Shown here: positions 53,332-63,591 of the stretch, piece by piece
How the letters are laid out: every line of letters starts with the position of its first letter
How positions within the stretch are numbered: the first letter of the stretch is position 1
Source of the DNA: Clostridia bacterium
GTDB lineage: Bacteria > Bacillota > Clostridia > Christensenellales > CAG-314
Reading direction: 5' to 3'
DNA length: 64,000 nucleotides
Assembly (NCBI GenBank): GCA_017500855.1
Contig: JAFVYC010000024.1
Location: forward strand, 1-64,000
The notes under the pieces: model-generated
Told to the model about the DNA's origin: nothing
Databases searched by the model: none
Seen by the model: only the letters and a program-made list of their open reading frames with translations
Program-made: the position numbers and the translations under genes

Positions 53332-53594
53332 TGGCAACTGTCAAAAAAATTCCCGAAAGAATGTGTGTTTTGTGCAAGCAAATGAAGCCAAAAACACAAC
53401 TTATTCGCATTGTCAACGCACAAGGCAACGTTGTTGTTGACAAAACGGGCAAAATCAACGGTAGAGGTGTGTACCTTTGCAAATGCAAAGATTGCATAAC
53501 CAAGGCTGTCAAAAAGAAAAACTTTGCAAAACAACACGGTTTTGATTTGACGGAACAAATCGTTGCCGAATTGGAGAGTCTCATTGAACAATAA
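53331..53594 (+). CDS. rnpM: RNase P modulator RnpM (YlxR)
   Basis: 87 residues. RMCVLCKQMKPKTQLIRIV (8-26) is the YlxR start with a CxxC, and GRGVYLCKCKDCITKA (44-59) its second Cys cluster. Reported to bind RNase P RNA in Bacillus. GTG start overlaps the nusA stop by one base. Confidence 0.9.
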   Translation: MATVKKIPERMCVLCKQMKPKTQLIRIVNAQGNVVVDKTGKINGRGVYLCKCKDCITKAVKKKNFAKQHGFDLTEQIVAELESLIEQ

Positions 53595-53865
53595 AATTCA
53601 ATCGTACATCGGTTTTGCAATACGCAAAGGCTCGGTTGTGTTTGGATGCGACAACATCCACGTCTACCGCAAAAAGATGTATTGCATTTTGTACACACAA
53701 AACATTTCTCAAAACTCTTTGAAGATTTTGAAGAACAAAAGTCAGGAAATTGGTTGCCCATTGCTTGCAATCGACGAAACACCAATTCTGACACAACGAA
53801 ATTGCAAAGCAATTGCAATTTGCGACAAGTCGCTTGCAACGGCAATTTCAAACAATTTGAAGTAA
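53584..53865 (+). CDS. ylxQ: L7Ae-family protein YlxQ
   Basis: 93 residues. IGFAIRKGSVVFGCDNI (9-25) is the usual K-turn-protein opening. Small RNA-binding protein encoded between rnpM and infB in Firmicutes. TTG start at 53584 behind GGAGAG, ten bases inside rnpM. The RNA target is unknown. Confidence 0.85.
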   Translation: MNNKIQSYIGFAIRKGSVVFGCDNIHVYRKKMYCILYTQNISQNSLKILKNKSQEIGCPLLAIDETPILTQRNCKAIAICDKSLATAISNNLK

Positions 53866-53886
53866 AAGGCCAATTTGGAGGTAGAA

Positions 53887-56604
53887 ATGGCAAACAACAC
53901 TCAACAAAACAAGACTTTTGAAAGCATCAAAACAGTAAAAGCAAACGTCGTTGGTTTGGGACGCAATTTGCAACAACAAGTTGCATCTATTCGTCAACAA
54001 ACAAACGCTTTGCAACAAGCTATCTCAAGTCGCAAACAATCATTTGCAAAGAAGGCAGAACCCGTGGTTGCCCAACCGGTGGTGGAAGTTGCCGAGCAAA
54101 AAGTTGTTGCACAAAAACCTGTGGAGAGTGACACAAAGAAGCAAGTGGCAGTGGAAGTTGTTGCTCCCGTTGTCAAGGAAGAGGCACCCGTTGCAAAGCA
54201 AGAGCCAAAAGTTGTTCAACAAAGTCAACCTGCCGAACCAAAGGTAGCGCCACAACCTGCAAAAACTCAACCTGCAAAGCCACAAGCGCAAAAACCTGCC
54301 GTTGAGCCTCAAAGCGCACAAAAGCCTGCGCCAACAGCAACAAAGGTTATTTCTACCGTGGAAAATGGCCGTGAAGTAAAAACCTACACCGACGAAAAGG
54401 GCAACGTTCGTGTTAGAAAGTTCTTGGATACTTCTGCTCCAAAACGTCCACAACCGTCGCAAAATGGCGAAAAGCGTGACGGACAAGGCAAACCACAAGG
54501 CGGACGTCCACAACAAGGTCGTCGCCCCGACCAACAAGGCGCGCAACAACGCCGTCCACAACAAGGTCAAGGCACTTTCAAAAAGGACGAGGACACACAA
54601 GAAAAGCGTGGTCAACAATCCAAACCGGCGCAAAAACGCTTTGCCCCTGCAATGGATTTGCCACGTCCCGAACCACAAAAGAACTTTGGCAACAAAAACA
54701 AAACCAAGGAACGTCCGGACGAAAAGCGTGCAACAAGTAGCAAAAAAGCGCTTATGACACGTGACTACTCCGCCGACTACGATGAAGACAGAGTAGTTCG
54801 CCGTGCAAAAACCAAAAAGCAAGAAGTGGCGCAACCAATTGTTGCAAAGAAAATCACTCACGCTGTGGTAAGCACGCAAGAAGTTCCAATCAAGGTTCTT
54901 TCCGAACGTATTGGCGTTTCCGCATCGGAAATCATCAAGCAACTGTTCAAGGAAGGCATCATGAAAACCATCAACGACACTGTGGATTTCGACTACGCAG
55001 AGTACATTGCAGGTTTGCACGAAGTAACACTTGAACTCAAAATGGAAAAAACAGCAGAAGAAATCATTTCCAATGCTGAGCAAGACGACGGATTGGAAAA
55101 CAACACCAAACGTCCCCCAATCGTTACCGTTATGGGTCACGTAGACCACGGTAAAACTTCGCTTCTCGACGCAATCCGCAAGAGCAACGTTCAACGTGGC
55201 GAAGCAGGTGGTATCACGCAACACATTGGTGCGTACACAGTCACAGCAAAGGGACAACCAATCACGTTCATCGACACACCCGGCCACGCAGCGTTCACAC
55301 AAATGCGTGCACGTGGTGCAAAAATCACCGACGTTGCAATCATCGTTGTTGCAGCCGACGACGGCGTTATGCCACAAACGGTTGAAGCAATCAACCACGC
55401 AAAAGCAGCAGGCGTTGCAATCATCGTTGCTGTGAACAAGATGGACAAACCACACATCGACCCCGACAGAGTAAAGCAACAACTCACCGAGTACGAATTG
55501 CTTGCTGAAGAATGGGGCGGTGACACAATCATGGTTCCCGTTTCTGCAAAAACAGGTATGGGCATTGACACGTTGTTGGAAAGTGTTTTGCTTGTTTCCG
55601 ACATGATGGAACTCAAAGCAAACCCCGAAAAACGTGCAACAGGCACAGTTATCGAAGCGCAACTCGACAAGGGCCGTGGCCCGGTTGCAACAATTTTGGT
55701 AAGCAACGGCACACTCAAAGTGGGCGACAGTTTGATTGCAGGTTCGGCAACAGGCAAAATCCGTGCCATGTTCGACGACAAGGGCAAGCGTGTCAAGTCC
55801 GCAGGACCATCCATCCCCGTGTCTGTACTGGGCTTCTCGGAAGTTCCACAAGCAGGCGACTATATGTACGTTGCCGACGAAAAACTTGTAAAGAAAGCAG
55901 CGGAAGAACGCAAGAACAAGATCAAGTTGGAAAATGCACGTCAAACTCCATCCTTGAACCTTGGCGATTTGTTCGGACGCATTTCCGAAGGACAACTCAA
56001 AACACTCAACCTCATCATCAAAACCGACGTTCAAGGCTCTTTGGAAGCATTGAAAGCAAGTTTGGAAAAGATTTCCAACAACGAAGTGCGTGTTTCAGCA
56101 ATTCACGGTGGTGTTGGCGCTATCAACGAAACTGACATCATGCTTGCAAAGGCATCGGAAGCAATCATCATTGGTTTCAACGTACGTGCCGATTCCAACG
56201 CAAAGGCAACTGCCGAAATGGAAGGCGTGGACATCAGGTTGTACAACGTTATCTACGACGCAGTAGACGACGTGACGGCAGCAATGAAAGGTATGCTTGC
56301 GCCCAAGTACAGAGAGCAAATTGTTGGTACCGTTGAAGTTAGAGAAGTGTTCAAAATCACAGGCGTTGGCGCTGTTGCAGGTGGCTACGTCACAAGTGGT
56401 AAGGCAATTCGCAACGGCAAGGTTCGCATCTACCGCAACGACATCAGCATCTACGACGGTCAAATCCTTGCTTTGAAGCGCTTCAAGGACGACGTGAAGG
56501 AAGTTGCTTCCGGCTACGAATGTGGTATTTCCGTGGAAAACTACAACGACATCAAGGTTGGCGACGTCTTTGAAATTTACCAAATGGAAGAAATTCAACA
56601 ATGA
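53887..56604 (+). CDS. infB: Translation initiation factor IF-2
   Basis: 905 residues. Residues 1-320 are low-complexity, rich in Gln, Pro, Lys and Ala (many PQQG, PAKPQ units), as typical of IF-2 N-terminal linkers but long for this group. IF2_N motif near 330 ([17 protein letters not shown]); G domain with [16 protein letters not shown] from about 414, DTPGHAAFT and NKMD; domains II-IV to the end. ATG behind TTGGAGGTAGAA. Confidence 0.96.
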   Translation: MANNTQQNKTFESIKTVKANVVGLGRNLQQQVASIRQQTNALQQAISSRKQSFAKKAEPVVAQPVVEVAEQKVVAQKPVESDTKKQVAVEVVAPVVKEEAPVAKQEPKVVQQSQPAEPKVAPQPAKTQPAKPQAQKPAVEPQSAQKPAPTATKVISTVENGREVKTYTDEKGNVRVRKFLDTSAPKRPQPSQNGEKRDGQGKPQGGRPQQGRRPDQQGAQQRRPQQGQGTFKKDEDTQEKRGQQSKPAQKRFAPAMDLPRPEPQKNFGNKNKTKERPDEKRATSSKKALMTRDYSADYDEDRVVRRAKTKKQEVAQPIVAKKITHAVVSTQEVPIKVLSERIGVSASEIIKQLFKEGIMKTINDTVDFDYAEYIAGLHEVTLELKMEKTAEEIISNAEQDDGLENNTKRPPIVTVMGHVDHGKTSLLDAIRKSNVQRGEAGGITQHIGAYTVTAKGQPITFIDTPGHAAFTQMRARGAKITDVAIIVVAADDGVMPQTVEAINHAKAAGVAIIVAVNKMDKPHIDPDRVKQQLTEYELLAEEWGGDTIMVPVSAKTGMGIDTLLESVLLVSDMMELKANPEKRATGTVIEAQLDKGRGPVATILVSNGTLKVGDSLIAGSATGKIRAMFDDKGKRVKSAGPSIPVSVLGFSEVPQAGDYMYVADEKLVKKAAEERKNKIKLENARQTPSLNLGDLFGRISEGQLKTLNLIIKTDVQGSLEALKASLEKISNNEVRVSAIHGGVGAINETDIMLAKASEAIIIGFNVRADSNAKATAEMEGVDIRLYNVIYDAVDDVTAAMKGMLAPKYREQIVGTVEVREVFKITGVGAVAGGYVTSGKAIRNGKVRIYRNDISIYDGQILALKRFKDDVKEVASGYECGISVENYNDIKVGDVFEIYQMEEIQQ

Positions 56605-56960
56605 GTAACAGAACAGAAAAACTAAATGCTGAATTCAAAAGATACATCTCGGAATTGCTTGTGAGAAAGGTAAAAGACCCAAGAATCACCGAAATGTTCA
56701 CAATTTTGGACGTCAATTGCGACAAGGAATTGTCCTCTGCCAAAGTGTACGTTAGCATTTTTTCCACCAATGCGGAAAAAGCAGCGCAAACGTTTTTGGC
56801 AATTTGCGAAAACGAACACGTAATTCGCAAGGAAATTTCCCGTTCCATGCACATCCGAAAAGTTCCCGAGTTCAAATTTGTTTTGGACGAATCCTTGGCT
56901 TACAGCCAAAAAATTGCACAAGTACTAAATGAAATTCGCAAAGAACAAAACAACGATTAG
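56601..56960 (+). CDS. rbfA: Ribosome-binding factor A
   Basis: 119 residues. KH-like cold-shock 30S maturation factor: [22 protein letters not shown] near 17-38 and [28 protein letters not shown] end near 70-95. ATG overlaps the infB stop; the end overlaps nrnA by 32 bases. Confidence 0.92.
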   Translation: MSNRTEKLNAEFKRYISELLVRKVKDPRITEMFTILDVNCDKELSSAKVYVSIFSTNAEKAAQTFLAICENEHVIRKEISRSMHIRKVPEFKFVLDESLAYSQKIAQVLNEIRKEQNND

Positions 56961-57894
56961 TCAAGTTGCGCAAGTTTTGTCGCAACACAACAACATTGCG
57001 CTTTTTGCACACACACGCCCCGATGGAGATACTGTTGGGGCAACTGTTGCTTTGCGCCTTGCATTGCAAAAACTTGGCAAAAACGTGCAAATTTTTTGCG
57101 ATGGAGAGTTTTCCGACAAGTTGCTGAAGTTTCCACACACGGCGGAAATTGCAACGGAGTTTTTTGGAAAATGGGATTTGATGGTTGCAGTTGACTGTGG
57201 AGATTTGCAACGATTGGGAAATTTTGCAGGCTTCTACAACCAACACAGCAACACCATGACGGTAGACCACCATGGTGGAGAGTACTATTCCAAACATAAT
57301 TGTGTTTTGAACTACGCAAGTACGTGCCAAATGGTGTGGGAAGTGCTTGATGCGCTTGGCGTTGAACTAGACAGTACCATTGCAACCTACTTGTACATGG
57401 GGCTTTGCACCGACACAGGCAACTTTGCCAACAGCAACACCAACGAACAAAGTTTTTTGATGGCTGCAAAAATGTGTCAACTTGGTGCTGACATACAAAA
57501 AGTAAACAGAGTGTTTTTCAAGGAAACCACCTACATGCACACAAAACTCTACGGCAAAATTATGTCTCGTGTGCGTAGGTTCTACGACGGCAAACTTTGC
57601 ATTGTGTACATCACACAACAAGATTTGCAAGAGTTTGGGTTGGATCACACTGCAAGCGAAGGCATTGTTCGCTTTGCTTTCGACATCGACACTGCAATTG
57701 TTGGCGTTTCTCTTTGCGAATGGAAGCCAAACAGCTTCAAGTGCAGTATGCGAGGAAAGGACTTCAACGTTCGCCAAATTTGCCAAGAGTTTGGTGGTGG
57801 CGGTCACGAAGTTGCTTCCGGTTGTTTGATCAACGGTTTTTTGGAAGACGTCATTGAAAAGATAGAAAGAGTTGTGGGTTATACCTTATGCTAA
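56929..57894 (+). CDS. nrnA: DHH phosphoesterase, NrnA type
   Basis: 321 residues. Degrades oligoribonucleotides to mononucleotides and may hydrolyse pAp. ALFAHTRPDGDTVGA (29-43) and VAVDCGD near 86 carry metal-binding Asp; DHHGG near 109 is the DHH motif; DTGNF near 164. C-terminal DHHA1 with GGGGHEVASGC near 291. Start ATG lies inside rbfA. Same order as Bacillus ytqI-like loci in many Clostridia. Confidence 0.92.
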   Translation: MKFAKNKTTISQVAQVLSQHNNIALFAHTRPDGDTVGATVALRLALQKLGKNVQIFCDGEFSDKLLKFPHTAEIATEFFGKWDLMVAVDCGDLQRLGNFAGFYNQHSNTMTVDHHGGEYYSKHNCVLNYASTCQMVWEVLDALGVELDSTIATYLYMGLCTDTGNFANSNTNEQSFLMAAKMCQLGADIQKVNRVFFKETTYMHTKLYGKIMSRVRRFYDGKLCIVYITQQDLQEFGLDHTASEGIVRFAFDIDTAIVGVSLCEWKPNSFKCSMRGKDFNVRQICQEFGGGGHEVASGCLINGFLEDVIEKIERVVGYTLC

Positions 57895-58745
57895 ACGGAT
57901 TTGTTAACGTGTTGAAGCCTGCAGGCGCAACGGCAAGCGACGTTGTTGTGTGCTTGAAACACGTGCTTCATCAAAAAAAGGTTGGACATCTTGGAACGCT
58001 AGACCCCGGCGCAACGGGAGTGTTGCCTGTTGCAGTTGGGCTTGGAACAAAATTGTTCAACTTCTTGACGGACAAAGTCAAAGTTTACCGTGCATTTTTT
58101 ACATTTGGCAAAACAACCGACACGTTGGATAGCTACGGAATTGTGACGGAAAGTGGCAAATCCGTGCCAAGCCTTGAACAATTGCAAAATGCGCTTGACG
58201 TTGTCCGTGGCGAAATCGACCAAGTGCCACCTGCCTATTCGGCAATTTCCGTTGGTGGTGTCAAGGCGTACAAACTTGCCCGTGGTGGGCAAGACGTGGT
58301 GCTTAAAACACGCAAAGTCACGGTTTTTGACATTTCCGTCCTTCGCCAAACTTCACAAAACACTTTTATGTTGGACATTTCTTGTAGCGCAGGCACCTAC
58401 ATTCGCTCAATCGTGCGAGACCTTGCCGAGGCTTGTGGCACGGTGGGCTACATGAGTGGTTTGATCAGACTGCAATCGGGATGTTTCAACATCCAATCGG
58501 CGTACACAATGGACGAAATAAAAGAGCTGAAGGAAAAGTGCATTGTGGACATGATGTTTCCACTACAAGACGTGGAAAGTTTTGTTTTTGACGACAGCCA
58601 ATTCGACAACATCAATTTTGGCAGACGTGTTCGTTGCCCATTCAAGCAAGGATACCGAAAAATTTACTGCAAGGGCGTTTTTTTTGGGCTTGGCAAAAAT
58701 GAAAACGGCTACTTGAAACTAGAATACTACCTAAAAAACATGTGA
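57888..58745 (+). CDS. truB: tRNA pseudouridine-55 synthase
   Basis: 285 residues. [35 protein letters not shown] (31-51) with the catalytic Asp, and the PUA-like end. [17 protein letters not shown] is also conserved. Overlaps nrnA by seven bases. Confidence 0.95.
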   Translation: MLNGFVNVLKPAGATASDVVVCLKHVLHQKKVGHLGTLDPGATGVLPVAVGLGTKLFNFLTDKVKVYRAFFTFGKTTDTLDSYGIVTESGKSVPSLEQLQNALDVVRGEIDQVPPAYSAISVGGVKAYKLARGGQDVVLKTRKVTVFDISVLRQTSQNTFMLDISCSAGTYIRSIVRDLAEACGTVGYMSGLIRLQSGCFNIQSAYTMDEIKELKEKCIVDMMFPLQDVESFVFDDSQFDNINFGRRVRCPFKQGYRKIYCKGVFFGLGKNENGYLKLEYYLKNM

Positions 58746-58752
58746 GGAAGTT

Positions 58753-59640
58753 GTGCAAACAGTAGAATTTGGACAAAAGTACGAAAATAGAATAGTTGTT
58801 TGTCTGGGTTTTTTCGACTGTATGCACACGGGGCACGTTGCTTTGTTGATCAAAGCCAAGCAACTTGCCATAGAAACAAACAGCCAAGTTGCGCTGTTCA
58901 CGTTTTCTAACAATCATTTTCAAGCGTTGGGCAAATGCACAAAATTGTTGTACAGTTTTGAAGAACGCTTGATTATCTACAAAAATCTTGGCATCGACGT
59001 TGTTTTGAGCGCCCATTTCGACAAGACGTTCATGGCAATCAAGGGCAAGGACTTCTTGCAAAAACTTTCCACCTACAACCTTCAGGGAGTTGTGTGTGGT
59101 TTTGACTACAGTTGCGGAAGCGACAGGTTGACTTCCAACGACGTCAAAACGCATCTTTGTTCCGTTTGCCCTGTTGAAGTGGTGGAGCAAATCAGTTTGG
59201 ACGGCGTCAAGGTCAGCAGTACATTGGTGCGCCAATTGATTGGCGAAAACAACGTGGAAAAGGCAAACAGCCTTCTTTCGCAAGATTTCTTTGTTGTGGG
59301 CAAGGTTGTTCACGGCAGAGGCGTTGGCAAAAACAACGGTTTTCCAACTGCAAACGTCTTGTACAGCAACGACAAACTTTTGCCTAGTGGTGTGTTTGGC
59401 GCTTGCGTTGTGATAGATGGAAAACCCCACAAAGCCATAGTCAACATTGGCTCTTGCCCAACCTACGGCGTGGAGCAAAAAAGTTTGGAAGCGCACGTTG
59501 TTGGTTTCGATGGAGATTTGTACGTCAAAACAATTGAAATTCGTTTCAAAAAGTTTTTGCGCCCAACACAAAAATTCCAAAGCCAACAAAGCCTTGCCGA
59601 ACAACTGAAAAAAGATTTGGAGAGTGTTGCAAATGATTAA
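58753..59640 (+). CDS. ribF: Bifunctional riboflavin kinase/FAD synthetase
   Basis: 295 residues. N-terminal FAD synthetase: CLGFFDCMHTGHVALL (18-33; the HxGH motif) and SSTLVRQLI near 156. C-terminal riboflavin kinase from about 180: GRGVGKNNGFPTANV near 190 and GACVVIDGKPHKAIVNIGSCPTYG. GTG start behind TGAGGAAGTT. Overlaps nfo by eight bases. Confidence 0.94.
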   Translation: MQTVEFGQKYENRIVVCLGFFDCMHTGHVALLIKAKQLAIETNSQVALFTFSNNHFQALGKCTKLLYSFEERLIIYKNLGIDVVLSAHFDKTFMAIKGKDFLQKLSTYNLQGVVCGFDYSCGSDRLTSNDVKTHLCSVCPVEVVEQISLDGVKVSSTLVRQLIGENNVEKANSLLSQDFFVVGKVVHGRGVGKNNGFPTANVLYSNDKLLPSGVFGACVVIDGKPHKAIVNIGSCPTYGVEQKSLEAHVVGFDGDLYVKTIEIRFKKFLRPTQKFQSQQSLAEQLKKDLESVAND

Positions 59641-60481
59641 ATTTGGACCAAGCGGAAACAGCAATCGTTTCTACCAAGAAGGGCACAAATCTTCCGTGGA
59701 TGCGCCACGTTGGTGCGCTGAACAAGGCTTGACTGTCTACGAATACTCGTTTGGCAGAGGCATCAACATTGGTGACGAAAAAGCACGCCAAATTGGCTTG
59801 GAAGGGCAAAAACATGGCGTGGAAATTACCGTTCACGCACCCTATTTCATCAATCTTGCAAACCCATCGGATGAAATGGCGGAAAAATCCTACCAATACG
59901 TGCTGAACAGCGCAAAGAAAGCGCAAGCATTCTTGGGGCAAAGGGTAATTTTCCACCCATCCACGGTTGGGAAAATGACACGTGCCGATGCCGTTGCTCT
60001 CACAAAAAAGCGCATGGAAATTTTGGCAAGTCTCATTGTGGAAAACAAAATGGACAACATGCTGTTTTGCCCCGAAACAATGGGCAAAATCAACCAAATT
60101 GGCGACGTGTTCGAAGTGACGGATTTTTGCAAAGTTGCCGACTTTTTTGTGCCAACAATTGACTTTGGGCACATCAATGCACGCACACTTGGCTCACTCC
60201 AAACAGAAGAGGACTACGACGCTCTTGTTGCACACGTCCTCAACAATTTGGGCTATGAGAGAACAAACAAACTGCACATTCATTTTTCAAAAATAGAGTA
60301 CAGCGCCGGTGGAGAAGTTCGACACCTAACCTTCCAAGACAAGGTTTTTGGTCCCGACTTTTTGCCACTAGCAAAGGTGCTGAAGAAGTACAAACTTCAA
60401 CCAGTTATCGTTTGCGAATCGGACGGTACACAAGCCGACGATGCAATTGAAATGAAAAAAATCTACGAAAGTATTTTATAG
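59633..60481 (+). CDS. nfo: AP endonuclease family 2 (endonuclease IV type)
   Basis: 282 residues, TIM-barrel. HAPYFINLANP near 69, VIFHPSTVGK near 103, CPETMGK near 144, PTIDFGHINAR near 174 and HIHFSKIEYS near 211, with His and Glu zinc ligands as in endonuclease IV. Nicks DNA 5' of abasic sites. It is divergent, so another sugar-isomerase-like member is possible. Confidence 0.85.
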   Translation: MIKFGPSGNSNRFYQEGHKSSVDAPRWCAEQGLTVYEYSFGRGINIGDEKARQIGLEGQKHGVEITVHAPYFINLANPSDEMAEKSYQYVLNSAKKAQAFLGQRVIFHPSTVGKMTRADAVALTKKRMEILASLIVENKMDNMLFCPETMGKINQIGDVFEVTDFCKVADFFVPTIDFGHINARTLGSLQTEEDYDALVAHVLNNLGYERTNKLHIHFSKIEYSAGGEVRHLTFQDKVFGPDFLPLAKVLKKYKLQPVIVCESDGTQADDAIEMKKIYESIL

Positions 60482-60489
60482 GAGGCTAC

Positions 60490-61557
60490 ATGAAAAACAC
60501 AGACAGGCTTTTTGAACTGTCCAACGTTGATGCCGTGCTTGTGGTAAGCGACAAAAACAGGCGCTACTTCACGGGCTTTGCTTCAACGTTTGGCTACCTA
60601 GTTTTGTTGAAAGGCAACAAAAACGTGTTTATTACCGACCCTCGCTACTACGAAATGGCGCAAGTTTTGGTGCAAGATGGTGTGGAAGTTTTGCAAATTG
60701 CCAACGGTGCAAGCGCATTTGGCATTGTCAACGACGTGTTGAGTAGTCACAACGTCAAAACTGTTGGCTACGAGGACACGGAACTGACAGTAAGCCAATT
60801 TGCCGGCATCAAGGACAAACTTGCATCCTACGAATGCGTTGCCGTTGGACACAACATCGAAATTGTGCGTAGCATCAAAACTGAAGAAGAAATTTCCTTC
60901 ATCCAAAAGGCGCAAAGCATCACCGACCTTGCTTTTTCCAAGGTGTTGGAAATCATCAAGCCCGGCATGACGGAAATAGATTTGAAAGTAGAGTTGGAGT
61001 ACTTGCTTGCAAAGAATGGTGCCGACGGTTTGGCTTTTGACACAATCATTGCTTCCGGCGTCAATTCTTCCAAGCCACACGCACACCCAACTTCCAAAGT
61101 TATTCAACTTGGCGACCCCGTCACAATGGACTTTGGCGCATCTTTCCAAGGCTACTGTTCCGACATGACACGTACCGTGTTTGTTGGCCAACCGTCGGAA
61201 GAAATCAAAAACATCTACAACGTTGTTTTGATGGCGCAAAAAACAGCCATCAACAACTTGCATTGTGGAATGAGTGGCAAAACGTTCGACTCGTTCTGCC
61301 GTGAGGTTATCACAGCCAACGGCTACGGCCAATATTTCACACACAGCACAGGCCACAGTTTGGGCATTGACATTCACGAAACGCCCTATGCTTCCTTCCG
61401 TTCGGAAGACATTTTGCAAGATGGGCAGTTCATCACGTGCGAACCAGGCATCTATATCCCCGGTTTTGGTGGCGTTCGCATAGAAGATTTACTTTTAGTT
61501 CGGAAAGATGAGGTTATTGATTTGACAACTTCCGATAAAAACATTATAATCTTATAG
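60490..61557 (+). CDS. pepP: Xaa-Pro aminopeptidase (M24)
   Basis: 355 residues. N-terminal creatinase-like domain 1-125; pita-bread metallopeptidase 130-355 with [19 protein letters not shown] near 213-231 (two Asp ligands), [13 protein letters not shown] near 285-297 (His) and CEPGIY plus [11 protein letters not shown] (Glu). Cleaves N-terminal residues before proline. Directly before efp, as in many Firmicutes; the efp promoter is inside its last codons. Confidence 0.93.
   Translation: MKNTDRLFELSNVDAVLVVSDKNRRYFTGFASTFGYLVLLKGNKNVFITDPRYYEMAQVLVQDGVEVLQIANGASAFGIVNDVLSSHNVKTVGYEDTELTVSQFAGIKDKLASYECVAVGHNIEIVRSIKTEEEISFIQKAQSITDLAFSKVLEIIKPGMTEIDLKVELEYLLAKNGADGLAFDTIIASGVNSSKPHAHPTSKVIQLGDPVTMDFGASFQGYCSDMTRTVFVGQPSEEIKNIYNVVLMAQKTAINNLHCGMSGKTFDSFCREVITANGYGQYFTHSTGHSLGIDIHETPYASFRSEDILQDGQFITCEPGIYIPGFGGVRIEDLLLVRKDEVIDLTTSDKNIIIL
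61522..61550 (+). promoter_or_regulatory. efp promoter
   Basis: TTGACA, 17 bases, TATAAT at the end of pepP; start near 61557. Confidence 0.7.
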
Positions 61558-61583
61558 AAGACACATTAGGAGGACTCACTACT

Positions 61584-62144
61584 ATGATTTTGGCAGGCGA
61601 TTTTAGAAAGGGTGTTACTTTCGTTTACAACAACGGCGTTTACGTTATTGTGGATTTCCAACACGTAAAACCAGGCAAGGGCGCTGCATTTGTACGAACA
61701 AAGATCAGAAACGTTCGCACAGGTGCCGTTCGTGAAGAAACATTCAACCCATCCGAAAAATTCGAAAAGGCAACCATCGAAAGCAAAGATATGGAATATC
61801 TCTACAGCGATGGCGAATTGTACTACTTCATGGACAACGAAACCTACGAACAAGTTCCACTTGGAAGAGCACAAGTAGAAGATGCATTGATGTTCATGAA
61901 AGAAAACATGGTTGCAACAATCAGATTCTACAAAGGCGAAGCATTCTCCGTTGAACCACCAAACTTTGTTGTTTTGCAAATCACAAAGTGCGAACCAGGC
62001 GTTCCAGGCAACACAGCAACAAACGCTACAAAACCTGCAACTTTGGAAACAGGCTACGAACTTATGGTTCCCATGTTCATCAACGAAGGCGAATACATTC
62101 GCATTGACACTCGCACAGGCGAATACATGGAAAGAGCAAAATAG
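61584..62144 (+). CDS. efp: Translation elongation factor P
   Basis: 186 residues, three beta-barrel domains. Helps ribosomes pass polyproline. [34 protein letters not shown] spans about 11-44 with the loop residue Lys31 or Lys33 (KPGKGAAF); YMDNE-type domain 2 and [10 protein letters not shown] at the end. ATG behind TTAGGAGGACTCACT. Normally followed by spoIIIAA; here an insertion separates them. Confidence 0.96.
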   Translation: MILAGDFRKGVTFVYNNGVYVIVDFQHVKPGKGAAFVRTKIRNVRTGAVREETFNPSEKFEKATIESKDMEYLYSDGELYYFMDNETYEQVPLGRAQVEDALMFMKENMVATIRFYKGEAFSVEPPNFVVLQITKCEPGVPGNTATNATKPATLETGYELMVPMFINEGEYIRIDTRTGEYMERAK

Positions 62145-62171
62145 TTTTTTGCATATATTTTTCGCAAAGCA

Positions 62172-62207
62172 AAACGGCACCACAATTTGTGGAGCCGTTT
62201 TTTTTTG
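62172..62207 (+). terminator. efp terminator
   Basis: AAACGGC and CCAC pair with GTGG and GCCGTTT around AATTT, followed by nine T. Confidence 0.8.
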
Positions 62208-62210
62208 TTT

Positions 62211-62298
62211 AAGAAAACAGCGGACTATGCAGTGGTTTTCTTAAAAAACAGCTGAAGAAAAACTCTTCCGCTGTAAATATGCAACTAAAAAACCACTG
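62211..62298. other. Structured inverted-repeat element at the island edge
   Basis: ACAGCGGA (62217-62224) is complementary to TCCGCTGT (62267-62274), and CAGTGGTTTT (62230-62239) to AAAACCACTG (62289-62298); the two helices cross, so a pseudoknot is possible. AAGAAAAC (62211-62218) can also pair with GTTTTCTT (62235-62242). It separates the efp terminator from the inserted genes and may be a junction or the 3' end of the minus-strand transcript. Confidence 0.4.
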
Positions 62299-62304
62299 AT
62301 AAGT

Positions 62305-62736
62305 TTATTTTATTGAAAAATCTATAGGGTTTTTGATTTTACGAGACATAATTCCAGTTGTTATCCCAAAAGCAAAGTCAATTACGCCCATAACAGCAAG
62401 CAGTATAAATGCAGTTTTGACATCCAACCAAAGTGATATAATGCACATTGCAATCGAGGCAAGTGTAAAGATATACCCTAGGATTTCCATTAAGAACGTT
62501 TTTTTAGAAACAATACGTTTATCTTTTGAGTATGAAATAATAAAAAATACATTATGTTTCAACTTAAAACACTTTTGTTGGTTATGTATGTATTCATATT
62601 TATCCAACGAATAAACATTCAGAAAACCTGCAAAAATAATAATTAACAAATAGAAATAGCACCAGATTAGAACTCCGAGCATATCAGAGTCCAATAAAAT
62701 TTCCATTTGGGTTAAAGAAAGAGCTAATCCTGCCAT
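62305..62736 (-). CDS. Small membrane protein in the Rhs island, possible immunity protein
   Basis: 143 residues with about four hydrophobic segments (near 20-42, 62-72, 80-103, 108-128) and a basic end. ATG behind AGGAGGCGG. Codons differ from the housekeeping genes (frequent TTA, ATA, AAT), suggesting a different origin. It lies downstream of a broken Rhs fragment, where immunity genes normally sit, but similarity to a known immunity family is not apparent. Confidence 0.6.
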   Translation of the reverse strand: MAGLALSLTQMEILLDSDMLGVLIWCYFYLLIIIFAGFLNVYSLDKYEYIHNQQKCFKLKHNVFFIISYSKDKRIVSKKTFLMEILGYIFTLASIAMCIISLWLDVKTAFILLAVMGVIDFAFGITTGIMSRKIKNPIDFSIK

Positions 62737-62791
62737 AAATTCCGCCTCCTACACCTCCAATTATAAATGGGGGGGGATTAATCTCGCCCAT
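62684..62791 (-). CDS. Short Gly-rich frame overlapping the membrane-protein start
   Basis: From an ATG at 62791: MGEINPPPFIIGGVGGGIYG, then RISSFFNPNGNFIGL and a stop. The GGVGGGIYG pattern is like linkers found between Rhs cores and C-terminal toxins. The frame is open upstream of the ATG to about 62830. It contains an eight-base C run (62776-62769) that could slip. Likely a remnant of a former Rhs tail rather than an expressed gene. Confidence 0.35.
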   Translation of the reverse strand: MGEINPPPFIIGGVGGGIYGRISSFFNPNGNFIGL

Positions 62792-62820
62792 TACTGCTAA
62801 AATTGAGTCGTACAGATATA

Positions 62821-63195
62821 TTATTTCTTTTCATCTGAGAACAGATAACCCAATACTCCTGCTATAATTGTACCTAAGAGCAATAAACCGCCGTAAATGA
62901 GTACCGAAAAAACATTAATATTGCTCAAAACTGTACTTGGAATAAAATACGACTCTATAATAGCAATCACCAAATACGCCAACACATATAAGTAGTTGAA
63001 AATTTGCAATCCAAAAACTATGGGGCTTACAGTACTACTTTTGTCGTATTGCGATTTTAGCACTATTTTCCAAGCTTTAACAACTTTGCAATGTTTACTT
63101 TTTAAACAATAATCTAAAGTTATTGCAAAACCACAAGCAAATGGCACAAATAACATTAGAAAAAACAAATAGAATAATATATCCATAAAATCCAC
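62821..63195 (-). CDS. Second small membrane protein in the Rhs island
   Basis: 124 residues with three or four membrane segments (about 4-28, 58-82, 93-118) and a charged loop between (KSKHCKVVKAWKIVLKSQYDKSS). Begins five bases after the stop of the Rhs-tail frame, as an immunity gene behind its toxin would; weak ribosome site CGGTGG. AT-rich codon use like its partner. Function inferred only from context. Confidence 0.55.
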   Translation of the reverse strand: MDFMDILFYLFFLMLFVPFACGFAITLDYCLKSKHCKVVKAWKIVLKSQYDKSSTVSPIVFGLQIFNYLYVLAYLVIAIIESYFIPSTVLSNINVFSVLIYGGLLLLGTIIAGVLGYLFSDEKK

Positions 63196-63200
63196 CGAAT

Positions 63201-63591
63201 TTAATAAGCAAATCTAAGATACGACATTGCGCTATCTTGCTTGCTTTTCCACCAGTCTATAATTTCACCAAATTGAAATATTGTTGTATCTTTTGAGCAG
63301 TCTGCCACGTTCTCACGTGAGATTTGCTCCCCTGTAACTTGTTAGGTTACCACAAATATCATAGCACCATGTTGTGGTTTTGTCAATATCTTCGTGTGGA
63401 TTGTTCTCTCGAACAAGTCTACCAAGCTTGTCGTACTCGTAGGTTACGTCACCATACTTGGTGATGTTGCCATTTGCATCGTATTCTACGTCTTCCGATG
63501 CAACAAGTGTTGCTGTTGTGCCGAACATTGTATACTGCTTGAACTTGGCAACTTGGTTGGTTGTGCCAACGTAATCAATTGGGCATTTGTT
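63201..63591 (-). pseudogene. Rhs/YD-repeat protein fragment, frameshifted
   Basis: From 63591 (after a stop at 63592-63594) the frame reads NKCPIDYVGTTNQVAKF..., then VEYDANGNITKYGDVTYEYD KLGRLVRENNP and WCYDICGNL: YD repeats of an Rhs shell. It hits a stop at 63313. A frame shifted by one continues from 63341 as QVTGEQISRENVADCSKDTT and IFQFGEIIDWWKSKQDSAMS to a stop at 63201, a plausible C-terminal tip. The 5' end has no start, and the whole is too short for an intact Rhs protein. Inserted between efp and spoIIIAA. Likely an orphan toxin tip left after recombination. Confidence 0.75.
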
